Below, piece after piece: positions 33,534-46,650 of a DNA stretch of 64,000 nt (within the stretch, counting starts at the first letter, position 1; every line of letters begins with the position of its first letter). Under the pieces are notes generated by a model, which saw nothing but the letters and a program-made list of their open reading frames with translations, made no database searches and had not been told where the DNA came from. This DNA comes from Lichina pygmaea (Eukaryota; Ascomycota; Lichinomycetes; Lichinales; Lichinaceae). Position numbers and translations under genes: made by a program. Where the stretch lies: the NCBI GenBank assembly GCA_963422465.1, contig OY730169.1, forward strand, positions 2,108,001 to 2,172,000, given 5' to 3'.

Positions 33534-34111
33534 TGGGGTGGTGGCGAGATGATCACGGCCACGGGTGAAGACGACACGAACACAGGGAGCTCGGTGTAAT
33601 GAGGATTGAGGGTTTCGGGACCAACCGTTCGTCCCCGTCGGAGACACCGTTCTCGCATCGAAGGACCGTTGGCGGTATGGCCGTCATTTGGCGTGGCGGC
33701 TACCCTTCGGATGTGTTCGGGTGTCGAATGATGGATCTCGGGACGTCTCGGACGCCTTAATATCTCATTGCCCTTGATTCGATGAACTGATGCGCTCTGT
33801 AAAGTGGGACAGAAGTACTTTTCGTGGGTTTCTCCATTCCCTATAGCGCTACTAGAAGATTCCTATCGAGTCGGGGAAAGCGGTTGCATGGCTAGAGATC
33901 TCAGGGATGGACGGCCGACGAATGGTCATCGGCGATGTAAACGGCGAGATGGCAATACCCGTGCCAGCCCCGTCCCACCAGCGCGAGGCTGTTGTCAGTG
34001 CAAGGTACGAGGGTACCGTGGCAGCTCAGTATCACGTGATTCGACCCGGATCAACGCGACCACCAACCAAGCCTTTTCTGCACATGCTCCCCTCAAGGGC
34101 GAGGATCGCCG
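33534..34111. other. Intergenic between DnaJ and Msh1
   Basis: 578 bp with no recognised gene. An open frame at 33907-34158 overlaps the Msh1 start in another frame and looks incidental. The interval should hold the Msh1 promoter. Confidence 0.45.
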
Positions 34112-37100
34112 ATGCGGAGATTACGCCGGCTGAGCTTGCTGCCTGCCTGGCGTCCTGAAAATAGACCAAGACCATGCGCCAGACAGATTTCAACCATAGG
34201 TTTTCAGGGGCGGGGACCTTCTCGGCCATGGCCGACGCGACGTAGACCCGTGCCAGCTGCGACGGCTTCGGGTCCGCAGGTATGGCGGCGAGGAAAGAAG
34301 CGGAGCCAGAGAATCAGCATCTCCGAGCTACCACAAGGTGTGATCACCTCGGAGCTGCCGGAGCTGCAGGAGCTTCCGAAGGAGGAGCCGGCTTATCCGA
34401 CCGTGGTGCAGCAAGCTCGGAAGAACATGAACACATTCGAGCATTGCGTTCTGCTAACCCGCGTGGGGAATTTCTACGAGGTACCTGCTCTTCTCCGGCG
34501 GATCAATCGCGAGTGGCATCGTTGATATAAGATGTACGAGTCTAATCTCTGCTTTGAACCAGCTCTACTTTGAGCAGGCCGAGGAATATGGCCCGCTCTT
34601 GAATCTCAAGGTGGCGCAGAGGAAGACGAGCGCTGGGCCGGTGCCGATGGTCAGGATCCTCGTCCAAGCAATGCCGCCGCCGTCTTCGGTGTTGATACCG
34701 TTTCCAGGCTGGCTTCCCCTGTTTTCAGCTTGATCGTTTCTTGAAGTTGCTGGTACAGGATCTCAACCGTCACGTGGCCATCAGCGAAGAGTTTGCCAAC
34801 CAGCCATCCGACAAGGTCAAGTCTGGCGGTCTCCTCTTCGACCGCAAGGTCACCCGCATTGTCACTCCGGGTACCCTGATCGACGAGCGTTTCCTGGATC
34901 CATCAGAGAACAACTTCTTGCTCGCTGCTCACGTGGGACCTTCGGCCAGGGGGGACCAGCATGAGACTGCCAGGCCAGATGCGGAGGAGACTGCGGCGAC
35001 GGCCGAGGAAGAGGGACTCTCTCCTCCCTGCGTCGGGTTGGCATGGCTGGACCTCTCGACCGGAGATTTCTTTACGCAATCTGTTCATCTGCCGGCCGTG
35101 GCATCCGCCGTGGCTCGCATCGGACCACGCGAGCTGATACTTGAAGAGCTGTCCACGGATGGGTCAGAAGACCAGCTGTCATCTAGGCTGCATGACTATA
35201 GCCATCTGATGACATATACGCCGACGGCACGGTTGGAACCTTCGTCCGACTCCGCATCCGCCGACGTTGCATGTCTCGTTCCAGGAACAGACCTGGCAGC
35301 CTTTACGGAGGAGGAACTCTCCGCCGGGAACATCCTCTTGCGGTATGCAAAGTCGCAGCTACTGGGCGTCAGGCTGAAGCTGCAGCCTCCGGTCAGGAGA
35401 CAGCTACCGGAGACCATGTTGATCGACAAGCACAGCATGCGCGCCTTGGAGATCAAATCGACGCTCAGAGAAGGCCGTTTCAAGGGAAGTCTTCTACATT
35501 CGGTACGGAGAACGGTGACGAGCAGCGGGTCGAGGCGTTTGAATGACTGGCTCAGTATGGACTGTCTTCTTTTGTAGAGCACCTGGTGACATCAGATAAC
35601 TGGACGATTGAGAAGGAGCTGCCGGAGCAGGTGACTGACCGCTGCCAGCTTGCCCGTCCACATCATTACCCGTCATCAACAATCGTCTAGATCTTGCAGG
35701 TCTGGTGCTGCGTGATGCAGAGCTCAGGGAACGACTGGCAGAGTCGCTGCGCAAGAGCGCCGACTCCAACCGTATCATTCAGAGGTTCTCACTCGGCAGG
35801 GGCGACTCCGACGATCTGATCGCCCTGTGCAGAACGATTCGGGTGACCAGTGAGATTGCGTCATTGCTCTCGCAAGGCCACGCAGCCCAAAAGGGGCCTG
35901 CGGCCGACGCCGAGGATGGCGATGCATCCGCCGAGGGACGAGCAGTCCCCAGAGCCTGCATTGATGACATTCTGAGTCGCCTCTGCCTTGATGGTCCGCT
36001 CGATCTGGCCAACAGGATCGCCAGCGCCGTCGACGAGGAGGGCGTGAATCAGCTACATTACATAGAGGAGGCCGAGAGCGCTGCTGTTGCGGCCTTGGCA
36101 CAGGAGGTTGAAAACAGTCAGAACCTCGACGAGGATGCCGATCTTGCGTCGTCCAAGTCAAGGTCACGCGGCAAGCCCAGCATGGGCTCTGCGAAGACGG
36201 CAGAGACAGACGCGCAGGATGTCTGGATCATGAGACGGAGGTAGGAACGAGACGGTAGGCTGTGGCTTGCTCGTGCTGACAGGAAGACCTAGCGCGAGTC
36301 CCACTCTGGAGGAGCTTCACGCAGAGCTCGACGCTCTCCGCGAGGAGAAGGCGCGTCTGGAGAGCGATTTGAGGGAACGACTGAGTGGGTTGTCATCCGG
36401 AAGCCCATGCTGCTTGGTCTGACGTTGGCGCAGACGTGCCAAGCCTCACTCTGAGGTGGACGCCGGGGCTGGGACACATCTGCCACGTCAGGGGCAGAGA
36501 CGCGAGCTCGTCTCGCGCGCTTCCGGACACTGTGCGGACGGTGAGCTCTCGAAAGACGACTCGGTCGTTCCACCAGCCAGAGTGGAGCAGCCTGGGTCGC
36601 AGGATCGACCAGGCCAAGCTGCAGATCAGAGCCGAGGAAGACCAGGTGTTCCGATCGTTGCGTGATGAGGTGAGTGGTCTGTCGTCTCGTCGGACGTCGC
36701 GTTGCTCATGGAACTAGTCCGTCTTGAACTTGTTGATACTGCGCGAGAATGCGGCCGTGCTGGACGAATTGGACATTGCTTGCGCCACGGCGACTCTGGC
36801 CCAAGAGAAGGGCCTTGTCAGGCCGACTGTCAATCTCAGGTGAGTCGTCTGGCGGCTCGGGGCGTATCAGCTGACTGGTGAGCAGTCTGGCCCACAAGAT
36901 CGTCGGCGGCAGACATCCGATGGTCGAGGGCGGACTCGAAGAGCAAGGCCGCACCTTTATGACGAACGACTGCTTCGTCGGGGACCAGGGCCGGATATGG
37001 TTTATCACGGGGTGAGATGGCCTGTGCGGACATGCTGCGGCCGTTGCTGATGTCGGCCAGCCCGAACATGGCGGGGAAGAGCACCTTTCTCCGCCAGAAT

Positions 37101-37865
37101 GCGCTGATCTCGATTATGGCACAGGCCGGGCTTTTTGTCCCGGCCGAGTATGCCGAGCTCGGCGTCGTCGATCAGATATTCAGCAGAGTAGGCGTTTTCT
37201 GGGCGCTGCCAGATGCACGCTGACAGAGGCCACTCCAGGTCGGTTCGGCCGACAACCTATACGAGAACCAGTCGACGTTCATGGTCGAGATGCTGGAATC
37301 GGCGACGATCCTGCGAGAAGCCACGTCGCGATCATTCGTCAGTCCAGCCCGGTCTCCTTGTCGAAGGCCGCATCTGACCGACACAACGTCCAGGTGATCA
37401 TGGATGAAGTCGGCCGCGGCACGACGCCGGATGACGGCGTCGCGCTGGCCTACGCCTGTCTGCATCATCTGTACCACGTCAACAAGTGTCGGTCCTTGTT
37501 CGCCACGCACTTTCACGTGCTGGCGGACATGGCGCAGCAGGACATGCACGAGCTTTCCTGCCTCTGCACGGACGTTGCGCAGGAGGCCGACGGGTCCTTT
37601 TCGTACATCCATCGTCTGAGGAAGGGTGTCAATCGACAGTCGCATGCGTTGAAGGTGGCTCGCTTGGCAGGTCAGATGCTCTGGTCATTGTTCAGTCGTC
37701 GTTGGGCCGGCACTGCTGACAGCTCGTACAGGTCTTCCGGCTGCTGCCGTCGATGTAGCCAGGGCCGTGCTAGAGGAGGGTCTTGCTAAAGGTCCAGGGG
37801 CTACAAAGCCAGCAAGAACGCCAACGACTGTCGGAACAGTTACAGCGGAGGCAACACATGAATGA
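34112..37865 (+). CDS. MSH1: Mitochondrial DNA mismatch-repair protein Msh1 (MutS homologue)
   Basis: Binds mismatches in mitochondrial DNA. Twelve exons, 34112-34480, 34563-34649, 34708-35554, 35649-36240, 36293-36384, 36434-36669, 36718-36839, 36886-37011, 37061-37187, 37239-37337, 37394-37670 and 37732-37865, join to 1035 residues. The Arg-rich start [20 protein letters not shown] fits a mitochondrial presequence. Mismatch-binding Phe-Tyr-Glu is at residues 121-123, just before the first intron. The core keeps [18 protein letters not shown] and [11 protein letters not shown]. The ATPase has Walker [10 protein letters not shown] (824-832), [19 protein letters not shown], Walker [11 protein letters not shown] (900-909) and LFATHFH. 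Several exons are under 130 bases. A long acidic insert lies in exon 4. The third junction is the least certain, as an alternative exon could exist at 35580-35630. Confidence 0.92.
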
Positions 37866-38337
37866 AATACTATTCCTTGTTGTTCAACCGCCATATTGCA
37901 ATCTTCACAGAAGTTCCACTCTCAGTCGGTCCCTTGGACCGGTGGAGCAAGTGTCGCCAGTAGTGACTTTTATCCTCGAACCCTGGTCGAGCTCCGAGGG
38001 TCAGTCGTCTCAGGACTTGACTCTTTCTTCAGATTCTGTACAGTGACTTTTGTTATTTCATTCGATCTGTTTCGTCTCATCCATCGAGCTTTTTTTTTTT
38101 TTTGTCATCTCATCGAACCTTCGTTTTATTCCATCTACCGCGACACACCCCCTATCTCGTGCAATGTCGTTCGATCGAATTCAGTCCAAGTGGTCTGTCC
38201 CACATGTGTCGGTGTTTGTGCGTCGGGTACGTTACCGGCAGCAGAGCTTCTACTCGAGCTGCTTGCGTTGGTCATGTACTTGTACTTGGACATCGCAGAG
38301 AAGTCAAGTCAGTCATAGATTTCTATGCTTTATGGGG

Positions 38338-38513
38338 ATTTATGGACACGGGACTCGCGGGACTCACAGGACTCAGAACTCACAGGACTCACCAGATTGA
38401 GCAGGTCACAAAGTCCAGTGGCCTCAGGAATTCCCAGGACTCGAGGGATTCATACAATTGTACTCGACAACATTCACAGATTTCAAGGGCAAATGTCAAA
38501 GAAGAAGAAGAAG

Positions 38514-38547
<34 letters not shown>

Positions 38548-38740
38548 GCAACAACCAAAAAGAACATTATGATATACTCAGACACATGTACTTGTTTGAA
38601 GGCTTGGGTTGGACTTGGCTTGATTGGAGTTACAGATGTATGGGAGTACAGATGTACAGACAGACAGGAGTACAGACAGATGGGAGTACAGACAGACGCG
38701 AGTACAGACAGATGGGAAATACAGATGTATGGAAATGCAA
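38338..38740. repeat. Degenerate tandem repeats and (AAC)n microsatellite
   Basis: Three neighbouring arrays: GGACTCACA-like units of about 9-10 bp (38345-38395), an AAC trinucleotide run (38515-38550), and AGTACAGACAGATGGG-like units of about 16-20 bp (38643-38735). Copies are imperfect. Confidence 0.85.
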
Positions 38741-38862
38741 CACGCTGCTATCGTAGAGGCTGTCTACCATCACAAGAGTCCTCTACTATCATCACGGTGG
38801 TCCTCTACTGTTGCAAAGATTCTCGACCATCACAAAGGTTCTTTTTTGAGGGGGGGAGGGGA

Positions 38863-38884
38863 GGGGGGGGGGGGGGGGGGGGGG
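38863..38884 (+). repeat. G homopolymer, 22 bases
   Basis: Uninterrupted run of 22 G preceded by shorter G runs broken by A. One of six G or C homopolymers of 13 or more bases in the window. Confidence 0.95.
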
Positions 38885-39544
38885 AACAAAAAAATTATAC
38901 AGTAACTATAGTACAGTCGTGGGAATGGTCGTGATCAAGGGACTATGTCTGAGGACCACGTACGGTACAATATCTACAATGTCGTGTCGTGGAGAGTATA
39001 GAACTACCACGTACGGTCACAGAAAGTATTGCGTACGGTATGGGCTGACTACCGTCGTGAAGAGCACTACGTACGGTACAGCATGTACTGCGTGTTGTAT
39101 CACGGTGCGTACTGGAGCATGGAGCACGGAGCATAGACCATAGACCATAGACGACCATGTCGGGCCTTGTCATTTCGCAGGTCATATCATCTGACACTTA
39201 CTGGGCAGTCCACAGGGCCCCTGTTTCTCGTGGTCGGCTCGTCGATCGGGCGAGACGCTCCCGCTGGGCTGCGCCCGCACGCTGGTTGATTCCCTCGCCG
39301 CTTCCGCCGGTGCCTGCAGATTGCTTGTCGGTGCCGATGTTGCTGCTGCTGGTGCTAGTGTCGTTGTCGGTGTTGGCTCTGTCGATGACGTCGCCCCCGC
39401 TGTCGTTGTCCCTCCTGCGCCTGCTCCCGCTCCCGCTCCCGCCGTGCTCGTAGCTGGAGATGTACCTGCTCCTACTGCTCCACTCCTGACGGCTGGAGGA
39501 GTGGAGGCTTCCTTGTCGGCGCCCCCGCCGGACGGCCCGTCTAG

Positions 39545-40439
39545 TCATTGGCCAGAGGTGTGGTTCACCTCGGACACGATCTCGTAGAAAGCTTTGCCCT
39601 GGATGGTCGCCAGTTCGAGCTCGGTCTCGGTGGGTTGACGGGAACCGTCGGCGCCCTGCATCGGGTTGAGGAGACGGGTCAGCGTCGAGTCGCACGTGGC
39701 GTGATCAGTCGCAGAGCAATGACCAGACGCTCGCGCCAAACGCGCGCAAGTCTCAACGACGGTCAAGCCGGAGATAGGAAAACTCACGGCAAAGGTGCCG
39801 GCACCCCACGGCGACCCGCCGCGCACCTCCTTGAGGTCGGTCAGGATGCCAAAGGCCTTCTTGTACCCGAGCGGCACGTAGACGATGCCGTGGTGCGCGA
39901 GCGTGCTCATGGCGGCGATGCAGGTCGACTCCTGGCCGCCGCCGGACGACGCGGTCGAGACGAAGAGACCGGCGTACTTGCCCCAGAAGGCGCCGCTCAT
40001 CCACTGGCCGCCGGTGCGGTCCCAGAAGGCCTTGAACTGGGCCGGGAAGTTGCCATAGCGGGTCGGGATGCCGAAGAGAAAGGCGTCGTACTGCTCGAGG
40101 AGCTCCGGCGTGGCCTCGGGCACGGACGTGTCCTTGGGTGGCGCGTGCATCTTCTCGAGCGTCTGCTCGTCCAGCGTCTCGGGGACCCTGACAGCACGTC
40201 GACCTCAGCTTCGGCGTGACCCTCTCCGACCGCTTTCCGCTTGGGGGGAGGCTGGGCTCACCGGAAGAGATCTACGGAGCCACCGGCTGCCTCGACGCCG
40301 GCCTTTTCGGCCGCGGCCAGCTTGGCGATGTGGCCGTACATCGAGTACTATGAGCGGCCGACGTCAGCACGACGGGCGTGCCGTGCGCGATGTCTCGGAC
40401 GCAACTCACGTAGACGATGGCAATCTTGGGTTGAGTCAT
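39545..40439 (-). CDS. WrbA/Pst2-type flavodoxin-like NAD(P)H:quinone oxidoreductase
   Basis: Predicted FMN-dependent two-electron quinone reductase, linked in this family to oxidative-stress defence at membrane compartments. Exons 40439-40410, 40347-40262, 40187-39788 and 39655-39545 join to 208 residues, normal for WrbA/Pst2. The start [21 protein letters not shown] is the first flavodoxin strand and FMN phosphate loop, though the loop is split by an intron. The blocks [40 protein letters not shown] and GGQEST are diagnostic, followed by [11 protein letters not shown] and a [11 protein letters not shown] loop. ATG 40439 gives the short 10-residue first exon. All key positions look intact. 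Confidence 0.93.
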
Positions 40440-43224
40440 CTCGATGGCTACGATCGCTTGGAGCTAGACGAAGACGTAGGGCAGCGGAGGCTGTGATGGT
40501 AGTCGCGGCGACGTGTCACTCTTGAACGCGAGCGGAATCGTTGGAGCAGAGCTGATCGAGGTTGGGGCGGAGAGGGGTACGGACGAAGAGGGAGGGGCAG
40601 CCAAAAGGGGGATGCTTATATTATGTCGACCTGCAAGCACACTGCCACTACTTACGTGCGTATGTACGGTACAGTATGTACCTAGTATGCGTAGATCAAG
40701 TATCACGAAGACAGCACCTCCTCGGACCACAGCCGACCCCTCTCGTCGTCCAACGTTCAAACTTACTTCGTATGTGACCCCACCTTGCGCGGCTGCTGTC
40801 GGTGCGTTCGTGCTTGCATAAGTAGGTGCGAGGTGGCAGTCGTGTCATGTAATATGCAATGTGCCAAGCCGATTGGTTGTCCGGTTCAAAAGATGTGAAG
40901 CTGATGCTGGGATACGACCATGCCAGTACTTTGTACTCCGTACATGCGTACGACATCGACATGCCGTTGTACCGTTCGATGTTTACTCGTACATAGACGC
41001 CCAACCAAGCCCACCACTGTCGGCTTAACAATCATTCCACCTCTCTGACCTTTCCAAATACTTCTGCCAGGCATTACTCGTACAGTACTCAGTGCTCTGT
41101 ACTCCGTACTTTTGTGCGCTTTGTACAAATCATACTGTACCACTGATACAGAGGTACGTTACGTACACTGCACGCAGTACTTACCAGACATGTTCCTGGT
41201 ACTGTACCATGTGTACCAGTGCCAGTACTCACCCATGCCACCTAAGCACGACTACGGAGTACAGTGTCACCAGCCATGATGCCGTGCTTGCTTATCCAGC
41301 TGTTGTTGGTCCTCGGAGCTTACACTGGTTCTGCACCTTTGTAGTCTTACTGTACCGTTGTACTCCCAAGTACGGGTGGGCTGACAGCATGTCGTGCATG
41401 CACTGTCCAGCCTTGCCAGCCACATGCCAGCATGCCCACTACACCCCCCCCCCCCCCCCCCCCCATCAAGGTCCTGCCATCCACAACCCCTATCCCTCCC
41501 CCGTCAAGACCCTGCCATCCACACCACTCTCCTTCTTCCCGGGCCATTCCGACCCTCCTATCCCGACCCTTCCTAGTCGTACCAGTTCATGGAGCGTTGA
41601 TGAGGCAGTCAAAGAAGAGGTGGAAGGAAGAGGCACACTGGGGGCTTCTTCCAGAGAAGGAAGACTTGATGAAGGGGGTAAGCACGTGATCTACCAGGTG
41701 GGTGACAGATTTTACAATGTTGCAGTACATACGTACGTACGCATACGTACATCTGTTACCATCATACGTACGTACGTAGTACATACGTACTTTTAGTAAG
41801 CTAAGAAATCGGCGACAATGTCAAAATACTGAGACCCTACGGTACCTGTCAAAGGCTGATACAGTTCAAATCAAAAGGTCAAGCGGCATGCGATTCCAAG
41901 CTCATGACTGTTGAGCGGCCAGGCGACTGGTCAGCGTACGGCGTCAGCGTCGTACGGAAGAGGCTCCCAGCGCGTAAGACTCTCTTGATTCTCTGCGTCG
42001 TGATCCAGCAGTCTAATACAGTGTACATGAAAATTCTCTTCTCTCACGTGACCTTGGCTCTGGCAGCGAGCGATCTTCCACCCCCCAGGTCAACACTACC
42101 TCACCCTGGAAAATTTGCGGTAGATGTCTCGAGAATTCTGATGATGCGGCTCTGCAACCAACTCTCGCCTGTTTACTCCTGTAACTTTATATCCGTCACC
42201 CACCTCGTAGGCCACTGTACGTAACGATACTATTGTCCTCGGTACATCCTCGGTACTTCATAGCCACGTACGTAGTACTGTACTCTCATAGATCAGATCT
42301 GCTATGTACGGAAGTACCCCGTACGTACTCGTAGTATTGGATACAGTACCGTACCGCAGCCGCCACAGCCGCCACAGCCGCCACAGCCGCCACAGCCGGG
42401 ACTCACACCTACGGACAGACACACCGACGGACACACCGACGGACATCAAGCCGCAAGTGAGTGAAACAATCACTCCCGAACACTCACAACACTGTTCCAC
42501 AGCACTCACATACCGTACCATACCACACCACACCATACTATACCATGCTTCTTCCAACTTCCCATCCCATCCAAAGATCTTTCAACAAAGGTTCCTTTTG
42601 ACCTTCTCTTCATCCAAAGATCTTTCAAGCTCTCCGCCCTTGAGATCTGATCCAAGAGCAACAGCCGGTTCCTTTCTATGGTACCGGTACCTGGTACCAA
42701 CTTCACTAGGACGGGAGTAACACTGGACTTTTCAATGATCGGTACTGGAAAATCCAAGAGAGTCCGAGAGAGTCCGAGAGAGTACCGTACGGTGAAGCTG
42801 GAAATATCACGGCTTGCTGCCGCTATTCTCGCTAGTGTACAAAGTACCGATCAGATATACGTGTCCTGAAGAAGAGTTCTTCTGACGGACATGGAACGAG
42901 ACGTCTTCAATTGTTCTTTGCAAGCAGAACTCTACGATGCAAGAGCACGGAGTGGAAGAAAGAAATGTTGTTTTTTGTTGTTGTTTTTTGTTGTCGTTGT
43001 TGAAATGGTTGATTGGTTTATGCTGCTTGAGGGGTTGGTGAAGAGGTTGGCTGTTGAAGGGGTGCCTTGCCTTACGGCCCGGATCTATCAAGACGAGAGA
43101 AGCATTGCAGAGTACTCAACACATCTGAATCAATGTAGGTGGGTGTTTCGCCAAGACGCTCTGCGATGATGGTATCGCCCACGTTAGAGTCACTCAGGTC
43201 GATTACGGTACTCCCCCAGCTTGA
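40440..43224. other. Long intergenic region with GTAC palindromes and a C run
   Basis: 2.8 kb without a recognised gene. Dense GTAC motifs at 40655-40690, 40930-41170, 41720-41795 and 42235-42350. A 21-base C run at 41444-41464 and a 9-bp minisatellite at 42361-42396 are present. Open frames are short and compositional. Confidence 0.5.
42361..42396 (+). repeat. 9-bp minisatellite CGCCACAGC, four units
   Basis: Four perfect copies of CGCCACAGC, with a partial copy on the left. Shorter CACACCGACGGA repeats follow to about 42445. Confidence 0.92.
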
Positions 43225-46200
43225 TCACTCGTCCAGGTCGACCTGCATCTGCTGGTCTATCGACCGGAAAAGTCAGCACAAGCCAGCACAAGTCAGCACG
43301 AGCATCTCTCTCGGGCAGAAGGGAGGCTCGGAACAGGGCCTCATTATGCCCCCGTCCTTGCTTCAAAAATCTCACGACTCACTCCATAGACGATTGGCGG
43401 ACTGGATGATTATGTCGGCTCTGGCGGCGAGCTTGTCCCGGTATCGCTGCTCCTCCTCGGCCTGCAGGCGTTTGCGCTTCGGAGCGGCCTGTACGCTTCG
43501 GCGTGAGCGATGCCACTACGCTAATATGACGGCCCGCTCACTCACCTGCAAGAGGATGGGCACGAGATCGGCCGGCTCCGCCTCGGCCACGGCGCGGACC
43601 GACTTGAGGCCATTCTCCCAAAAGGCCCGCGCCGTCCGGCTCTTGACGTAGGCGATCTTGGCGAGATCGAGAAGATCGGCTCGGGCGCCTGGTTCGTGTT
43701 GGCAACGTCAGCCGAGGGCCGCCAGAGGTCGTCGCCGGCCAGACCCACCTGCCTTGAGCCGGTCGCTCATGTGTTCCAGCACAGCTGCCAACATGCCCCA
43801 TCCCATGCGCTCGCAGAACTTGATGACGCCCGCTCCGAAGCCCTCGCACGTCTGGGCCAGGCTCTGCACGTGTCCGCGGGGCATGTCGTACTTCTTCGCG
43901 ACGACGTGCACCGGCATCTCGTTGCAGAGGTCACGGAGCTGCAAGGCCGCGAAGAACCTTCGATGCACCCGAGCGACCTCGACTTCCTCCGTCGTCGTCT
44001 CGCGCAACACACCGCCTTGCGCCCTGGAGACACGGATCAGCGACCGGCGGCGCGACGAGATCGGAGAGGGAGCCGCACTGACATGTTGTTGACGAAGCCC
44101 GGGTTGACGCCAACCAGCTCGAGCACGCGCATGCTGCTCTCGTCCAGCCCCTCGAGCTGGTCGCGGAACGTGTCCCAGTTGATCTCTCCGAGACTGGACG
44201 CCTGGATGGGCGTGAACATGTAGAAGATGTGCAGATCGCCGTCGAGGACAAAGGCTCGGAGGGCGCGTCGGATCTCGGCGTGGACGAACAGGCCATCTTC
44301 TGGCGTCAGGGACGCCGCGACGATGGCTTGGCCCAGCTGCGTGCCCCTGTAGGCGCCTGCCAGCTCGACCTCGATGAGGCCGTTCGAGACGAGCCACTGG
44401 ACGGCCGATTCTACCGACGCCGTCAGCTTGGCAGCGTCGGACATGTGGAACAGCAATGTGTGCGTGACGTAGTCGTCGATGGCGTGCCGACTGGTAGCCA
44501 GACCCGTAGAGATGACCTCCAAAAGAGCTCTGGCCGATTGCGAGCATTCAACGTGAGCTCGGTCGTCCCTTTCAGTCTGGCGGGATTGCTCACCTGTCGA
44601 AGCCCCGTTTCTCGGCCGTCAGGCTGCTCTGCACGGCGGGCAGATCCGCCTCGAGGAGCTGCGCCACCTGTTCGAGATCGCGCCCGTGACAGCACATGTA
44701 CGTTTCGCCGAGCTCGTCTTTCCCTTTGCGGCCCGCTCGGCCTTTCATCTGTCGTCTGCGCCGCCCCCATCAGCATGCGCTGGCATGGCGGCGAGAGCGA
44801 CGCCACGGACAAGAGAAACGAGAACATACAGCATGGATGGACCCACGAGGTCTCGGCCCATGACCGCCCCCTGAAGGATGACCCGTCTCGCCGGCAGATT
44901 GACCCCGGCCGCGAGACTGCACGTGGCGACGATGACCTTGATCGTGCCTCGATCAAAGGCGTTGGCGACAATCTCTCGTTCTTCTGTGGTCAGACCGGCG
45001 TCTTTTCCCGTCACGAGTCAGCTGCACGGCCCCCTCTGGTCCGACACGACCCCATCGGGCTACTGACGATGGTACGCAACACCGGCGATGATGGCCTTCT
45101 CGAGCGTCGGCTCGAGCCCGACGGTGCTGCTTCGAAGCTCGTTCAGCACCTCGAGTCTCGCCTCGCGGACCTCCTGCCCGAGCTCGTCCGGCGTCGGTGC
45201 CGCATCGCTGATGGTACCAGCCGTCACCTCGCAGCCTCTGCGACTCCCGCAGAAGACGAGCGCGCCGTAGCCGGCCCTGATGGTCTCGACCGAGAGGGCC
45301 ACGACGGCGTTGACGACAGGGCTCCTCAACGCGGCATGCCCCCCCGCCTCTATCCTGCGACAGGGCCGAGGGGCTCCATCGGCGGCCTCGGCCGCGCCCT
45401 CTGTGCCTTTGGGCTTGAGGAACGCGCCAGGCTTGGCGGCCGAGTATATGCAGTTGTCGTAGACGAGGTAGTCCTCGATCGGGATGGGTTTATACTTCGA
45501 TTCGTAGAACTTCGAGTCCAGCCATCGAGCAAGATCGATCATGTTCTGCGAAAAGTCAGCGTCGCGGCCGCCGGACGAAACCGATGCTGCTGCGCCTCGG
45601 GACGTGCGTACGGACAGCGTCGCGCTCATGCCTATGATCTGCGTCCCCTGGGCCAGACTCATCATCTTGGTGGCCATCAGCTCGATCAGGTAGCCGCGGT
45701 GTTGGTCATCGATCATGTGCAGTTCGTCCATCACCAACACCCTCAACTGGTCGACTGTACAATCCTCGAGGGCGCCGTTGATCATCGCATTGGCCTGTCT
45801 CTCGTGGTGAGCAACAAGGAAGTAGCGGTGGTGAACCGGCGACGGCTACCTTTTCAATGACACACACGGCAATGTCTACATCCGCGAGGGTCGATCTCGA
45901 TTTACTGCCTCCAAAGAAACCAGCAACGCGAATCTCGGTCCGGACATGCCTCTTCCTCGCGGGCCCGGAATATGTTCCGCCATCGTCATCCTCACCGTCG
46001 ACCGGGACCCTCTTCGCCACGCCTTTGACGACGTCACGTAGCCGTTTCAGCTTCTCCTGGACCAAAGCGACGTACGGCAACACCAGCATCGCCTTCGCTC
46101 CCGGCTCATCGATGACCCTCTTCAGCAGCAGCATGTCTGCCACCAGCGACTTGCCCCCTCCGGTCGGAGCGCTGTACACAAGGTTCTTCTGGCCTTCCAA

Positions 46201-46650
46201 GAGCCCACGGCCAAGCAGACAGGACGACTGCCACGGGTAGATCTTGTTGATGCCGAGACGAGCCAGGTTGCGCAAGAGGCTCTCCGGGAGATCGTACTTC
46301 GGATGGGCCAAGGACAACAGCGGATTCTGCGTCAGCCCGGGCGTGGACCGGAAAGCCATCCGCTGGGAGCATTCGCTCGGCGGGGCCTCCTTCGGTCCTT
46401 TGGGATCCACATTGTAGATCTCGCTGGCGTCGATGCGTGCGCCAGAGGCATCGAGCGTAGGTCGTTTGAAAGCAACGTTGGTCTGGATACCTGCGGATGC
46501 GACACTGAGGCCGGCGGGTGAGTTTCGGTACGGGCTACGCTGCTCTTGCGTCCTCTTGATCCCGGTCGTCACCGGGGGTCCATACTTTTGCTGCCGGGCC
46601 AGGTCCATGGTCGTCTTGAACCCGGCTGTCTGCAACCGACCACTCTCCAT
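43225..46650 (-). CDS. mus301: HELQ/POLQ-type superfamily 2 DNA helicase (Mus301-like)
   Basis: Predicted nuclear 3'-5' DNA helicase in fork and double-strand-break repair. Exons 46650-45850, 45794-45612, 45545-45068, 45001-44830, 44755-44594, 44529-44083, 44023-43749, 43688-43546, 43488-43383 and 43256-43225 join to 932 residues. After a disordered amino end comes [14 protein letters not shown], a Q-motif-like region. Walker [11 protein letters not shown] has Lys167. Motif II is MDELH (Asp290), followed by [33 protein letters not shown] and [10 protein letters not shown] complete the helicase core. HELQ/POLQ winged-helix and ratchet-like sequence follow; no polymerase domain is present, so it is the HELQ form. 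The protein ends QVDLDE. The intron at 45546-45611 is stop-free and in frame. An upstream coding exon cannot be excluded. The name is from the Drosophila orthologue. Confidence 0.87.

Larger units (their letters stand above)
37866..39544. other. Intergenic, tandem-repeat and homopolymer rich
   Basis: 1.7 kb with no recognised gene between convergent Msh1 and the quinone reductase. It holds a T run (38090-38103), an AAC microsatellite, degenerate tandem repeats and a 22-base G run, listed separately. GTACGGT motifs recur at 38958-39080. Confidence 0.5.

Noticed and set aside
32358-33647. 429-codon open frame on the minus strand
   Set aside because: Antisense to the well-supported DnaJ gene; His/Asp/Val-rich text typical of an opposite-strand shadow.
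35580-35632. Extra exon in Msh1 (encoding a [14 protein letters not shown] stretch)
   Set aside because: Joining 35554 directly to 35649 gives the conserved [15 protein letters not shown] block in frame, so this stretch is treated as intron. It remains an alternative.
44229-45860. 543-codon open frame on the plus strand
   Set aside because: Antisense to the helicase exons and crosses their introns. No domain recognised.
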